The position numbers and the translations under genes were made by a program. The notes below the pieces were generated by a model, which made no database searches, was not told where the DNA came from, and saw only the letters and a list, made by a program, of their open reading frames with translations. From JAKALQ01 sp963978265 (GTDB lineage Bacteria > Actinomycetota > Actinomycetes > S36-B12 > UBA5976): a stretch of DNA of 22,512 nt. Of this stretch, positions 1-7,279 are shown piece after piece; within the stretch, counting starts at the first letter, position 1; each line of letters opens with the position of its first letter. The stretch spans positions 1-22,512 of the forward strand of contig CAXBQV010000020.1 in the NCBI GenBank assembly GCA_963978265.1, written 5' to 3'.

Positions 1-234
1 ATCGTGCTTGCGTTCACCTCGCCGCTCTGGTCGATCGTCGTCTCGGCCATCCTGCTGGGCGAGATCGCCAGCGGGCGCCGGATAACAGCAACGCTCATTG
101 GCTTCTTCGGTGTTCTACTGGTTGTAAAGCCGCAGGGCGGCATGGAGCCGGCGTCATTGATCGCTGTGGGAAGCGCGCTGCTGACGGCGCTCGCGATGGC
201 GACGATTGCAGCGTCACCGCCGAGCGGCGCGTAG
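1..234 (+). pseudogene. EamA/DMT-family transporter, internal fragment
   Basis: An inner-membrane drug/metabolite transporter of the EamA (DMT) family, cut at both sides. The frame is open from base 1, so the true start lies outside the window; the GTG at position 4 is not a natural start. The residues show the last two helices of the first EamA repeat, including the hallmark LLGEIASGR and GFFGVLLVVKPQGG, then the first helix of the second repeat (SALLTALAMATI). Family members would continue with a charged loop and about four more helices. Here the similarity stops near base 207 and a stop appears at 232-234 after an unrelated tail (AASPPSGA). The codons ATA, CTA, GTA and ACA occur in this short piece and look less biased than in neighbouring genes. 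The transported substrate cannot be told. The break coincides with the break of the opposite-strand gene, see findings. Confidence 0.75.
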
Positions 235-1007
235 ACAGCGGTGCTCTTCGGCGCCGGCTTCAGTCGCGCGGCAACGACGGCTGCAGTGGCCGCACGGTCG
301 ATTCCGGACAGGCGGACCGTGGTCAGCTTCTTGAGTTTGAGCGCGGTGTCGAGTGTGGTCGAGACAGCTGAAGGTGGGCCGACGATGACTGCTTTCAACT
401 TCCGCTTCGCGAGCAAGGAGACAAGCGCGTTCGTCGTCTGCCCACCCGGCAGCAGCACGAGCGGTGAGCCGACGCGATGCGCATAACTCGAAGCGATGGC
501 GGCATACCCGATATCCGTCGCTGTGGTGATGATGACGGACGACGCGGTGGACGTCTGCACATCCGCGATGCCCTGGTCATAGACACCGAGCGTCGCGAAT
601 CGCTGCACGTTGTCGCAGAAGGCATTGCTCGCTCCGGTGACGTCGAACGGCTTCTCGATGGGCGTGGCTACCGGGTTGCCGGAGCCGTCGGTCGGCGAGA
701 CACGGATGCGATAGCTGCCGGGGACAAGCGGCAGATTCGCGTCGTCCAGACCGTCCCACTGCACCTGCCAGGTGCCACCGGTGCTGAAACCGGTGAGGGT
801 GCGCCGCGGGCCGCCACCACACGCCGCGACGACGTCGACACGCCACTGCGTGGGCTGCGAGAACAGCCCGCTGATGGTGACCGGCGCGCCCGGGGTCGCG
901 CTCTCGACCGACAGCGTGACCGATGAGACCGCGGCGGCCGCGATCGCCGGTGCGGGTATCGCACAGATGAGGGCGAGCGCGAGCGCGCTCAGCCGGACAC
1001 GACGCAT
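208..1007 (-). pseudogene. Secreted protein with cell-wall-binding repeat 2 (PF04122-like), 3' end missing
   Basis: A probably exported wall-associated protein of about 266 visible residues. The ATG at 1005-1007 follows a strong ribosome binding site (GGAGGAG, 1014-1020, 6 bases spacing). Residues 1-25 are a Sec-type signal peptide (MRRVR, hydrophobic ALALALICAIPAPAIA). Residues about 28-120 look like an Ig-like/FlgD-type beta domain (VPGSYRIRVSPTDGSGNP). Residues about 135-260 carry the pattern of PF04122: alternating GSPLVLLPGG, KAVIVGPPSAVS and RLSGIDRAATAA. The expected further repeats are absent because similarity ends near base 207, although the frame stays open to base 1 through antisense of the EamA fragment. 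A CACACT hexamer at 1027-1032 may be the -10. A role in wall adhesion or structure is inference from the family; the protein also stands directly downstream of the polysaccharide operon. Confidence 0.65.
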
Positions 1008-1045
1008 CTCACACTCCTCCGCGCCGAGTGTGCCAGAGCGATGGG

Positions 1046-1062
1046 CGCCTTCACCGAAGGCG
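1046..1062 (-). terminator. Possible weak hairpin after the polysaccharide operon
   Basis: CGCCTT and AAGGCG form a 6-bp stem with a 5-base loop, 19 bases beyond the stop codon of the GT4 gene and before the next start on the same strand. No T-run follows, so intrinsic termination is only a possibility. Confidence 0.2.
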
Positions 1063-1080
1063 TGACGGGCTCACCGGAAA

Positions 1081-2154
1081 TTACAAACCGAGTGCGCGGA
1101 TGAAGTCGTGTTGCGCATGGTGCCAGTTGTAGTGGTCATGCACACGCGCGAACCCGACACGAGCGAAGCGTTCACGGGTGTCTGCATCGTCACAGAGCCG
1201 AATCACCGCATCCGCAACCTCCTGCGGTGAACGATCGAAGTCACGGAGCACGACGCCATCTGTCCCGATGACAAGCTGCGAGAGCGGCAGCGGCGTCGAG
1301 ACCACGGGCGTACCGCCCGCCATGTACTCCAGGATCTTGGTGGGCATCGAATGCCGGTAGTTGGGCTGGTCGGCGAGCAGCGCCAGTCCGACCATCGACG
1401 ATTCGATCTCGCGCATTGCATCCGCATTCGGGAGCGCGCCATCCCACTCGACATGTGCACATGCGCGGATCCGGTCGGCGTCGGACGGATCGGGCGCTTC
1501 GCCGATGAGCCGCAGCCGGATGTCTGCTGCGGCAAGCAGTGGCGCCATCGCCAACATCGTGTCGAGCCCTCGTGCACGAGTGATACTGCCGACGTAGATC
1601 GCTTGTCGAACTCGTGGCCCCGTCGGCTGTGCATCGCCGACGACGGGCAAGTTCAACACCACCGCATGCGGCTTGCGAAACCGCTGCTGGTACGCGGATT
1701 CCGCCAGCAGCAACACTGCTCTTCGCTCAACGCGACGCTCGACTGCATGGACGAACGGCACCAGCACGCTCCGGACGAACGCAGGCAGGTAGGACTTCAT
1801 CGACAACGCGGCAGCAAGGTCCTCGTGCACATCCCACACAACCCGGGTGCCAGCTCTTGCGAGATCCCGCCACGGCAGCACCACGAGCAACTCCGGATCG
1901 TGCACCACCAGCACCTCGTGCTCGGGCGCGAGTGTTCGGATGCGGGCACGTGCGGCGCGAAGCGCGGCGACCCGGCTCCGTCCAACGGCTCGCGGAATGG
2001 CAACCTTGCGGTACTCATCACTCGATTCCGTGCCCGACGGCCAAGGCGCGATCGCCGTGACACCGACGCCGGCGTCGAGGAGCGCACCGATCTCACGACG
2101 GAAGATGCGCGCATCGGTGGTGTGGTGCACGACGGTGCAGATGAGCACGCGCAT
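1081..2154 (-). CDS. Glycosyltransferase family 4 (GT-B fold)
   Basis: A 357-residue cytoplasmic or membrane-associated sugar transferase, last gene of the minus-strand polysaccharide operon. The N-terminal half has the GT-B acceptor-side features (ILCTVVHHTTDARIFRRE, VVHDPELLVVLP, VVWDVHED). The C-terminal half shows the nucleotide-sugar side: AIYVGSITRARGLD around residue 190, LRLIGEAPD, and PTKILEYMAGGTPVVSTPL near residue 275, where the Glu of LEYMAGG corresponds to the donor-binding EX7E region. Length is usual for GT4. ATG at 2152-2154 sits 3 bases after the stop of the ABC ATPase gene, so the two are very likely co-transcribed. The DARIF and DVHED signatures recall wall or exopolysaccharide transferases of the WcaI/GlcNAc-type group, but the donor sugar cannot be assigned. 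Role: adding a sugar to the polymer exported by the adjacent ABC transporter (inference). Confidence 0.85.
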   Translation of the reverse strand: MRVLICTVVHHTTDARIFRREIGALLDAGVGVTAIAPWPSGTESSDEYRKVAIPRAVGRSRVAALRAARARIRTLAPEHEVLVVHDPELLVVLPWRDLARAGTRVVWDVHEDLAAALSMKSYLPAFVRSVLVPFVHAVERRVERRAVLLLAESAYQQRFRKPHAVVLNLPVVGDAQPTGPRVRQAIYVGSITRARGLDTMLAMAPLLAAADIRLRLIGEAPDPSDADRIRACAHVEWDGALPNADAMREIESSMVGLALLADQPNYRHSMPTKILEYMAGGTPVVSTPLPLSQLVIGTDGVVLRDFDRSPQEVADAVIRLCDDADTRERFARVGFARVHDHYNWHHAQHDFIRALGL

Positions 2155-2157
2155 CTG

Positions 2158-2901
2158 CTACTTCTTCCCGGACGCCAGGTGCTCTTCGTACATCGGCAGC
2201 ACATCCGACGTTGGGCCGTCGGCACGCAGCACACCGCGCTCCACCCAAATGCAACGCTTCGTCGACGCTGCGATTGCTGCGGCATTGTGATTCACCACGA
2301 GGATCGCGCCAGCTTGTTCCTTGATCTCCTGGATGCGGTGTTCCGCCTTCTCGCGGAACCGTGCATCCCCGGTACCGAGCGCTTCATCGATGAGCAGAAT
2401 CTCCGGAGTACGCGCAGTCGCGACGGCGAACTTCAGTCGTGCGCGCATACCGCTCGAGTAGGTCTTCACCGGCAGATGAATGCTGTCCTGCAGGCCGGCC
2501 ATCGCCACCGCCTTCGGATACATCTCCTGCACCTCGTCCGGCGTGCAGCCCAAGGCCAACAATCCGAGTCGAAGGTTGCGCGCACCGCTCAATTGCGGCA
2601 TGAGGACCCCGGAGATCGCGAGCATCGCGGGCGTGGATGTCGCCCACACCTCGCCGGCCGTCGGTCGCTGCAAACCCGCGAGCACCCGGATGAGGCTGGA
2701 CTTCCCGGACCCATTGGTGCCGACGAGGCCGACGGACTCACCGCGACTCACGGTGAACGACACGTCCTTCACCGCATGGATGGTCTGTCGCCGACCCATC
2801 ACCTGCGCAAGCATCCGTCGCACACCCGGCTGTCCATGTCGCTGTGCGAATACGCGGTAGTCAACGGTGACGTGGCTCGCAATCAGGATGGGCTCAGCCA
2901 T
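2158..2901 (-). CDS. Polysaccharide ABC exporter, ATP-binding subunit (Wzt/RfbE/TagH type)
   Basis: The ATPase that powers export of an undecaprenyl-linked polysaccharide across the cytoplasmic membrane. With the ATG at 2899-2901 it has 247 residues. Walker A is GTNGSGKSS (61-69), the signature is SSGMR (149-153), Walker B is ILLIDE (168-173) and the switch histidine is H205 (VNHN). The SSGM signature and the LGTGDARF stretch after Walker B are typical of polysaccharide exporters rather than drug pumps. It lacks the C-terminal carbohydrate-binding domain of O9a-type Wzt, so it belongs to the short class, like mycobacterial RfbE or KpsT. A GTG at 2911-2913 would add four residues and is an alternative start. 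It overlaps the upstream permease gene by 8 bases, which indicates translational coupling. Partner: the permease encoded just upstream. Confidence 0.92.
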   Translation of the reverse strand: MAEPILIASHVTVDYRVFAQRHGQPGVRRMLAQVMGRRQTIHAVKDVSFTVSRGESVGLVGTNGSGKSSLIRVLAGLQRPTAGEVWATSTPAMLAISGVLMPQLSGARNLRLGLLALGCTPDEVQEMYPKAVAMAGLQDSIHLPVKTYSSGMRARLKFAVATARTPEILLIDEALGTGDARFREKAEHRIQEIKEQAGAILVVNHNAAAIAASTKRCIWVERGVLRADGPTSDVLPMYEEHLASGKK

Positions 2902-3772
2902 TGCGACGCTCACTCCGCCAGAAGGTGAGGAAACCCGCGACGAACAGTAGGACCGTCAACGTCGCGATCCACAGCAACTGCTGGGTGCTCGGCAATTCGT
3001 AATCGAGGAACACCGCGCGCGTGAGCTTGAGCAGGATCGCGGCCGGGTTGTACTCGGCGAGCACACGGATCGGATCGGGTGCGTTGCGAAAACGGGTGGA
3101 CACGTCATAGAACACCCCGGACAGGAACATCCCGACGCGCAGCAGCAATGGGATGAACTGTCGAAGGTCGTGGACGGCGTTGACCCAACGCGACGTGAAG
3201 AATCCGACGCTCACGCCGAACAGCGACGCCGCGAGGAACGAGAACGGCAGCAGCAACCATGACCACGTCGGCGTCAATCCGTAGAACAGTGCGATCGGAT
3301 ACATGACGACGCCGGCAGCGAGGGCGCCAAGGAACTCCTGGATCGCCACCGCGAGCGGAAGCAGGATGCGGGGGAACAGCAATGAATCGGTGATGTCGGT
3401 TGTCTGCGCGAGCACCATCGATGACTGCTGGATGGTCGACGCCAGGCACTGCCAGGTGAAGACGCCGCCCACGAGGAAGACGAGGAAGTCCTTGGAGTCG
3501 CTCTTCGTCCCGAGCAACAGGCCGAACGCCAGGTAGTACACACCGGACAGCATGAGCGGGTTGAGCACCTGCCACAGCAGTCCGAGACGGTTCTGCACCG
3601 TTTCGAGAATCGTGCGCGACACCGCGTAGTTCCAGGTGAAGTGCCGCAGCGTCCAGCACTCGCGAAGGTAGGAACGAATGGTGCCCGTCTGATCGACCCG
3701 ACGAAGGTTGTGCTGCGCGGCGAGCGAAGCGGCCTCCTGCGACGTCATCGTCACGCTAGAGCCGCTCGACAT
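2894..3772 (-). CDS. Polysaccharide ABC exporter, permease subunit (ABC-2, Wzm/TagG type)
   Basis: Membrane subunit of the polysaccharide exporter. It has about six hydrophobic helices after a roughly 60-residue cytoplasmic N-terminus; the stretch NRLGLLWQVLNPLMLSGVYY is the classic ABC-2 polysaccharide permease entry motif, followed by FLVGGVFTWQ and, near the end, EYNPAAILLKLTRAVFLD, which is also diagnostic. The start is uncertain. ATG at 3770-3772 (292 residues) overlaps the dehydrogenase gene by 17 bases; GTG at 3781, GTG at 3754 and ATG at 3748 are in the same frame and none has a clear ribosome binding site. It lies between the dehydrogenase and the ATPase genes, overlapping both, so the four genes appear to form one operon. 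The exported polymer is likely built from the uronic amino sugar made by the neighbouring enzymes (inference). Confidence 0.9.
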   Translation of the reverse strand: MSSGSSVTMTSQEAASLAAQHNLRRVDQTGTIRSYLRECWTLRHFTWNYAVSRTILETVQNRLGLLWQVLNPLMLSGVYYLAFGLLLGTKSDSKDFLVFLVGGVFTWQCLASTIQQSSMVLAQTTDITDSLLFPRILLPLAVAIQEFLGALAAGVVMYPIALFYGLTPTWSWLLLPFSFLAASLFGVSVGFFTSRWVNAVHDLRQFIPLLLRVGMFLSGVFYDVSTRFRNAPDPIRVLAEYNPAAILLKLTRAVFLDYELPSTQQLLWIATLTVLLFVAGFLTFWRSERRNG

Positions 3773-5042
3773 TCGATCCACTCAGCAGGCCACGGGTGTC
3801 GAGCACCTGCTTCGCTACCGCTGTGATGGCAGCGAGGTCGTAGCCCTTGTGCGGCTGCAGCACGACGACCACGTCCGCGGCCGTCGCCGCCGCGACTGCG
3901 TCGGCCTGCGCCCGCAGGACGCGATCGGTGGTACTCGGATGCCCGTGCTCGTTGTCGATGTTCCACTCGGCGACGTAGGGGTCGTGGAACTGCACGTTCG
4001 CACCCGCGGCAAGGAGTTCGCGTGCAAGTGGACGCACAGGAGATTCCCGCTGGTCGGCGATGTTCGGCTTGTAGGTGACACCGAGCAGGAGCACGGTGGC
4101 ACCTTTCAGGGCCTTGCCCTCGTCGTTGAGCAGATCCTGAATGCGGCGCTTCACATAACTGGGCATGCCGGCGTTGATCTCCTGCGCCAACTCGACGAAC
4201 CGGAACGGCTGTCCGAGCAGGGTCTTCACCCGATGCGACAGATAGTTGGGATCGATCGGGATGCAGTGTCCGCCGACGCCCGGACCCGGATAGAACGCCT
4301 GGAATCCGAACGGCTTGGTGGACGCACACCTGATCGCATCCCAGAGATCGATGCCGAGCGGCTTGCTGAACTGCGCGAGTTCGTTCACGAGCGCAATGTT
4401 GATGTGCCGGTAGGTGTTCTCCAGCAGTTTCGCCATTTCGGCTTCGCGGGTTCCGGCCGCCTTCACCACCGTGTCGACGAATCGTGCATAGAAGGCCGCA
4501 GCACGATCGGTGCACGCCGACGTGTGCCCACCCACGACCTTTGGCGTGTTCTTCATGCCATAGACCGGGTTGCCGGGATCGATGCGCTCGGGTGAGAACG
4601 CGAGGTTGAAGTCCTTGCCTGCGACAAGTCCGTTCGCTTCCAGCAGCGGGCGGACATCCTCGTCGGTGGTGCCGGGATAGGTGGTCGATTCCAGAATCAC
4701 GAGTTGCCCACTGTGCAATGTGTTCGCGATCGCCCTCGTCGCGGAGAGGACCGCTCCGAGATCGGGACCGCCCTCGTCACTCAGGGGTGTCGGAACACAG
4801 ATGACGATCGTGTCCGCCTCGCCGAGCACTGCGGCATCAGTGGTCGCTCGGAATCCCTGTCCGAGCATCGCGGCGATGTCCGTGTCGGAGAGGTCGTCGA
4901 CATGGGACTTGCCGGCGTTGAGTCCGTCGACGATGTCGGTGTTGAGATCGAGACCGCGAACGGCGAGGCCGGCACTCGACGCGGCCTGCGCCAACGGCAG
5001 TCCCACATATCCGAGACCGACAACTACGAGATCGACTGCCAA
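3756..5042 (-). CDS. UDP-N-acetylhexosamine 6-dehydrogenase (WbpA/WecC/TviB class)
   Basis: NAD-dependent four-electron oxidation of a UDP-HexNAc C6 hydroxyl to a uronic acid. The Rossmann glycine motif is VVGLGYVG at residues 7-14; ESTTYPGTT, SPERIDPGNP and LLENTYRHINIALVNELA follow, and the catalytic cysteine is C260 in GVGGHCIPIDP. The C-terminal UDP-binding domain contains GVTYKPNIADQRESP. The wording ESTTYPGTT and FSPERIDPG is closer to WbpA-type (GlcNAc to GlcNAcA) enzymes than to E. coli WecC as I know them, yet wecB (epimerase to ManNAc) lies divergently next door, so ManNAcA is also possible. Start: TTG at 5040-5042 preceded by GGGAGGGG (5045-5052), giving 428 residues and placing VDLVVVGLG at the N-terminus as in the family; the GTG at 5102 would add an implausible 20-residue tail. 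First gene of the exporter operon. Confidence 0.88.
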   Translation of the reverse strand: MAVDLVVVGLGYVGLPLAQAASSAGLAVRGLDLNTDIVDGLNAGKSHVDDLSDTDIAAMLGQGFRATTDAAVLGEADTIVICVPTPLSDEGGPDLGAVLSATRAIANTLHSGQLVILESTTYPGTTDEDVRPLLEANGLVAGKDFNLAFSPERIDPGNPVYGMKNTPKVVGGHTSACTDRAAAFYARFVDTVVKAAGTREAEMAKLLENTYRHINIALVNELAQFSKPLGIDLWDAIRCASTKPFGFQAFYPGPGVGGHCIPIDPNYLSHRVKTLLGQPFRFVELAQEINAGMPSYVKRRIQDLLNDEGKALKGATVLLLGVTYKPNIADQRESPVRPLARELLAAGANVQFHDPYVAEWNIDNEHGHPSTTDRVLRAQADAVAAATAADVVVVLQPHKGYDLAAITAVAKQVLDTRGLLSGSNVERL

Positions 5043-5064
5043 GACCCCTCCCTCATGCCCCTGA

Positions 5065-5070
5065 ATCGTA
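5065..5070 (-). promoter_or_regulatory. Candidate -10 hexamer of the dehydrogenase-exporter operon
   Basis: TACGAT on the minus strand, about 22 bases before the TTG start. It leaves a short leader containing the GGGAGGGG ribosome binding site. It matches the TANNNT rule seen at other starts in the window. No clear -35 was found. Confidence 0.4.
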
Positions 5071-5103
5071 GTGCAGCACGGCCTCGTGACCTGCGGCTCC
5101 ACA

Positions 5104-5109
5104 TAGGCT
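5104..5109 (+). promoter_or_regulatory. Candidate -10 for leaderless wecB
   Basis: TAGGCT followed by exactly 7 bases and then the ATG at 5117. No Shine-Dalgarno sequence fits in this space, so the transcript probably begins at or next to the start codon. Confidence 0.55.
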
Positions 5110-5116
5110 GCTCCCC

Positions 5117-6199
5117 ATGCGACTGGTCGTTCATGTCACGGGCGCCCGACCCAATTTCCCGAAGGTCGGACCGGTCATGGCGGCACTCGCGGCCCGCGGT
5201 GTCCAACAACGACTCATCCATACGGGCCAGCACTACGACGACAAGATGTCGGAGATCTTCTTCCAGCAACTCAACCTTCCTCGTCCCGACGTCAACCTCG
5301 GCGTCGGATCCGGATCGCATGCAGTGCAAACCGCCAACATCATGGTCGCGCTCGAGCAGGAGTTCCTGCGAACAACACCCTCGCTCGTCATGGTGTACGG
5401 GGACATCAACTCGACGGTCGCTGCCGCACTCGTCGCGGCGAAACTCCATATCCCGCTGGCACACGTCGAAGCAGGACTCCGCTCGTTCGACATGACGATG
5501 CCGGAGGAAGTGAACCGACGGGTCACGGACCAACTGAGCGAACTGCTCTTCGTCACGAGTCCGGAAGCCGTCGACCATCTCACCGCGGAGGGCTTGGGCA
5601 GTCACGAGATCCACTTCGTGGGCAATCCAATGATCGACACGTTGCTCTCGAGTCTGGACAAACTCGACCCGGCACGGGTCCGCGCGGAGTTTGCACTGCC
5701 GGAACGCTATGCGGTCGCGACCTTGCACCGACCGTCGAACGTCGACAGCGCGGACCAGGTTGAGTCACTGGTGCGCGCGCTGCACGGCGTTGCGGATGAG
5801 CTGCCGATCTACATCCCGCTGCATCCGCGCGGACGACAGAATCTGGTCGACGCGGGCATCGAATCGCATTCCGGAATCCACCTCATGGAGCCCCTCGGGT
5901 ATTTGGAGTTCATTGCGATGGTGCGCGGCTCTGCACTCGTGCTCACGGATTCCGGTGGCGTGCAGGAAGAGACGACCATCCTCGGCATCCCCTGTCTCAC
6001 GATGCGCCCGAACACCGAACGGCCGATCACCATCAGCCATGGCACGAATCAGCTCGTGAGCGTTGAGGATGTGGTGCGCACTGCGAAGGCTGCGCTGGCG
6101 AAGCCCGCGACGACCGAACGAGCGACGCCGCCGCTGTGGGACGGCCATGCGGGAGAACGCATCGCCGACATCGTGGTGGCCTGGCTCGACCGCGCGTAA
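5117..6199 (+). CDS. wecB: UDP-N-acetylglucosamine 2-epimerase (non-hydrolysing)
   Basis: Interconverts UDP-GlcNAc and UDP-ManNAc in the cytoplasm, feeding ManNAc or ManNAcA into surface polymers. The 360-residue length is normal. Family motifs are present in order: GARPNFPKVGPVM near the N-terminus, HTGQHYDDKMS, VYGDINST, HVEAGLRSFD followed by MPEEVNRR, the phosphate region TLHRPSNVD, IPLHPRG, EPLGYLEFIAMV, DSGGVQEE and RPNTERP. His in TGQHYD, the Glu of VEAGLRS and the EE of GVQEE correspond to known substrate-binding and catalytic residues. The ATG at 5117 has no ribosome binding site but follows TAGGCT by 7 bases, as expected for a leaderless message. It is divergent from the dehydrogenase-exporter operon with 74 bases between, suggesting joint use in one pathway. 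It converges with the GT2 gene, 23 bases apart. Confidence 0.95.
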   Translation: MRLVVHVTGARPNFPKVGPVMAALAARGVQQRLIHTGQHYDDKMSEIFFQQLNLPRPDVNLGVGSGSHAVQTANIMVALEQEFLRTTPSLVMVYGDINSTVAAALVAAKLHIPLAHVEAGLRSFDMTMPEEVNRRVTDQLSELLFVTSPEAVDHLTAEGLGSHEIHFVGNPMIDTLLSSLDKLDPARVRAEFALPERYAVATLHRPSNVDSADQVESLVRALHGVADELPIYIPLHPRGRQNLVDAGIESHSGIHLMEPLGYLEFIAMVRGSALVLTDSGGVQEETTILGIPCLTMRPNTERPITISHGTNQLVSVEDVVRTAKAALAKPATTERATPPLWDGHAGERIADIVVAWLDRA

Positions 6200-6222
6200 A
6201 GCGCGACGCCTGCGGCTGAACG

Positions 6223-7239
6223 TCAGCGGCCGCCGTCGAGATCGCGATCACGCAGATTGTTCGGGGATGAGAGGAAGCCCCAGCCCCAACTCAGATGCAT
6301 GGTGGCAAGCGCCACGGGTACTCGGACGAACGCCGAGAGCGGCAGCCCACTGCCCACAAACGGCGTCACTGCAAGCACACCGAGTGCGTAGCCGACCGGC
6401 AACGCCCAGCCCCACTCGTACCCCATCATCCCGACGAGCACGCCGGCGACAACAGCGACGGTCACGAGCGGCGGCGCAAAGTAGCGCAGCGCGTTCGCAG
6501 TGCGAACCGTTTCCGGATGATGGCGCATCACCTCCCGACGCCAGCGTCCGTAATGCCGGTACTGCCGGGACAGCGCACGGACGTTCGGACGTGGGCGGTA
6601 GGTGACATGCATCCGCGGCGTGAACCAGATGAGTCCGCCGCGCGCGCGGATGCGATGGTTCATCTCCCAGTCCTGTGCGCGGATGAAGGATTCGTCGTAG
6701 CCGCCGACCGCCTCGAGGGTGCTGCGACGGAATGCACCGAGATACACCGACGGCGCCGGCCCTTCCACTCCGCCGACGTGGAATGACGATGCACCGACAC
6801 CGAAGACAGATGTCATCGCTGCAGCAACTGCTTGCTCGAACGGCGTCACGCCCTGCGCGCCCATGACGCCGCCCACGTTGTCCGCACCGGTGCGCACGAG
6901 TGTCTCGACGGCAATGCGTACGTAGTCCGAGGGAATCTCCGAATGCGCGTCGACTCGCACGATGATGTCGTGTCGGGATGCCGCTATCGCAACGTTCAGC
7001 GCCGACGGAGTTCGACCACTTGGATTGTCGACGAGCCGCACCTGCGGATGCTGTGCCGCGAGCCGGTGCGCGATCTCATTGGTTCCGTCAGTCGACGGAC
7101 CGAGTGCAAGCACGATTTCGAGCGGACCGGGGTAATCCTGCTCGAGCAAATGCTCCACAGCGGTTTGTAAGTAGACGGCTTCCTGCAGCACGGGGACGAT
7201 GATGGACACGCCGTGCTCGGAATGCTGCTCATGATTCAT
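6223..7239 (-). CDS. Glycosyltransferase family 2, membrane-anchored (ExoA-like)
   Basis: A 338-residue GT-A fold sugar transferase, probably adding a sugar to a lipid-linked chain at the inner leaflet. The N-terminal domain begins with VSIIVPVLQEAVYLQTAVEH; the metal/nucleotide site is VRVDAHSEIP near residue 95 (a D-A-H version of DXD as in ExoA-type enzymes); PSVYLGAFRRSTLEAVGGYD and the acceptor-side RAQDWEMNHRIRARGG follow. After residue about 245 there are three hydrophobic segments (FAPPLVTVAVVAGVLVG, ALPVGYALGVLAV, ALATMHLSWGWGFL), again as in ExoA. The ATG at 7237-7239 lies 7 bases after TACGGT and is preferred to the GTG at 7248. It is divergent from the LCP gene, with only 40 bases between the start codons. 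Donor and acceptor are unknown; its context places it in wall polysaccharide assembly. Confidence 0.88.
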   Translation of the reverse strand: MNHEQHSEHGVSIIVPVLQEAVYLQTAVEHLLEQDYPGPLEIVLALGPSTDGTNEIAHRLAAQHPQVRLVDNPSGRTPSALNVAIAASRHDIIVRVDAHSEIPSDYVRIAVETLVRTGADNVGGVMGAQGVTPFEQAVAAAMTSVFGVGASSFHVGGVEGPAPSVYLGAFRRSTLEAVGGYDESFIRAQDWEMNHRIRARGGLIWFTPRMHVTYRPRPNVRALSRQYRHYGRWRREVMRHHPETVRTANALRYFAPPLVTVAVVAGVLVGMMGYEWGWALPVGYALGVLAVTPFVGSGLPLSAFVRVPVALATMHLSWGWGFLSSPNNLRDRDLDGGR

Positions 7240-7246
7240 CGTGACC

Positions 7247-7252
7247 ACCGTA
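7247..7252 (-). promoter_or_regulatory. Candidate -10 for leaderless GT2 gene
   Basis: TACGGT on the minus strand, 7 bases before the ATG at 7239. It lies back-to-back with the LCP hexamer, 15 bases between the two. Confidence 0.5.
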
Positions 7253-7267
7253 CCAAGTGGCGGCGGT

Positions 7268-7273
7268 TAGGCT
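7268..7273 (+). promoter_or_regulatory. Candidate -10 for leaderless LCP gene
   Basis: TAGGCT, then 6 bases, then the GTG at 7280. The same hexamer precedes wecB. No ribosome binding site is present. Confidence 0.55.
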
Positions 7274-7279
7274 TGGCCC

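Noticed and set aside
1351..2928. 525-codon open frame on the plus strand
   Set aside because: It is antisense to the GT4 and ABC ATPase genes, has a His/Arg-rich composition and no domain pattern; it comes from the strong third-position GC bias.
5043..5102. Upstream GTG start for the UDP-HexNAc dehydrogenase
   Set aside because: It would add 20 residues before the Rossmann motif and cover the candidate -10; the TTG at 5042 has a strong ribosome binding site.
6215..6227. Inverted repeat GCTGA-ACG-TCAGC between converging wecB and GT2 genes
   Set aside because: The stem has only 5 pairs with a 3-base loop and no T-run; too weak to call a terminator.
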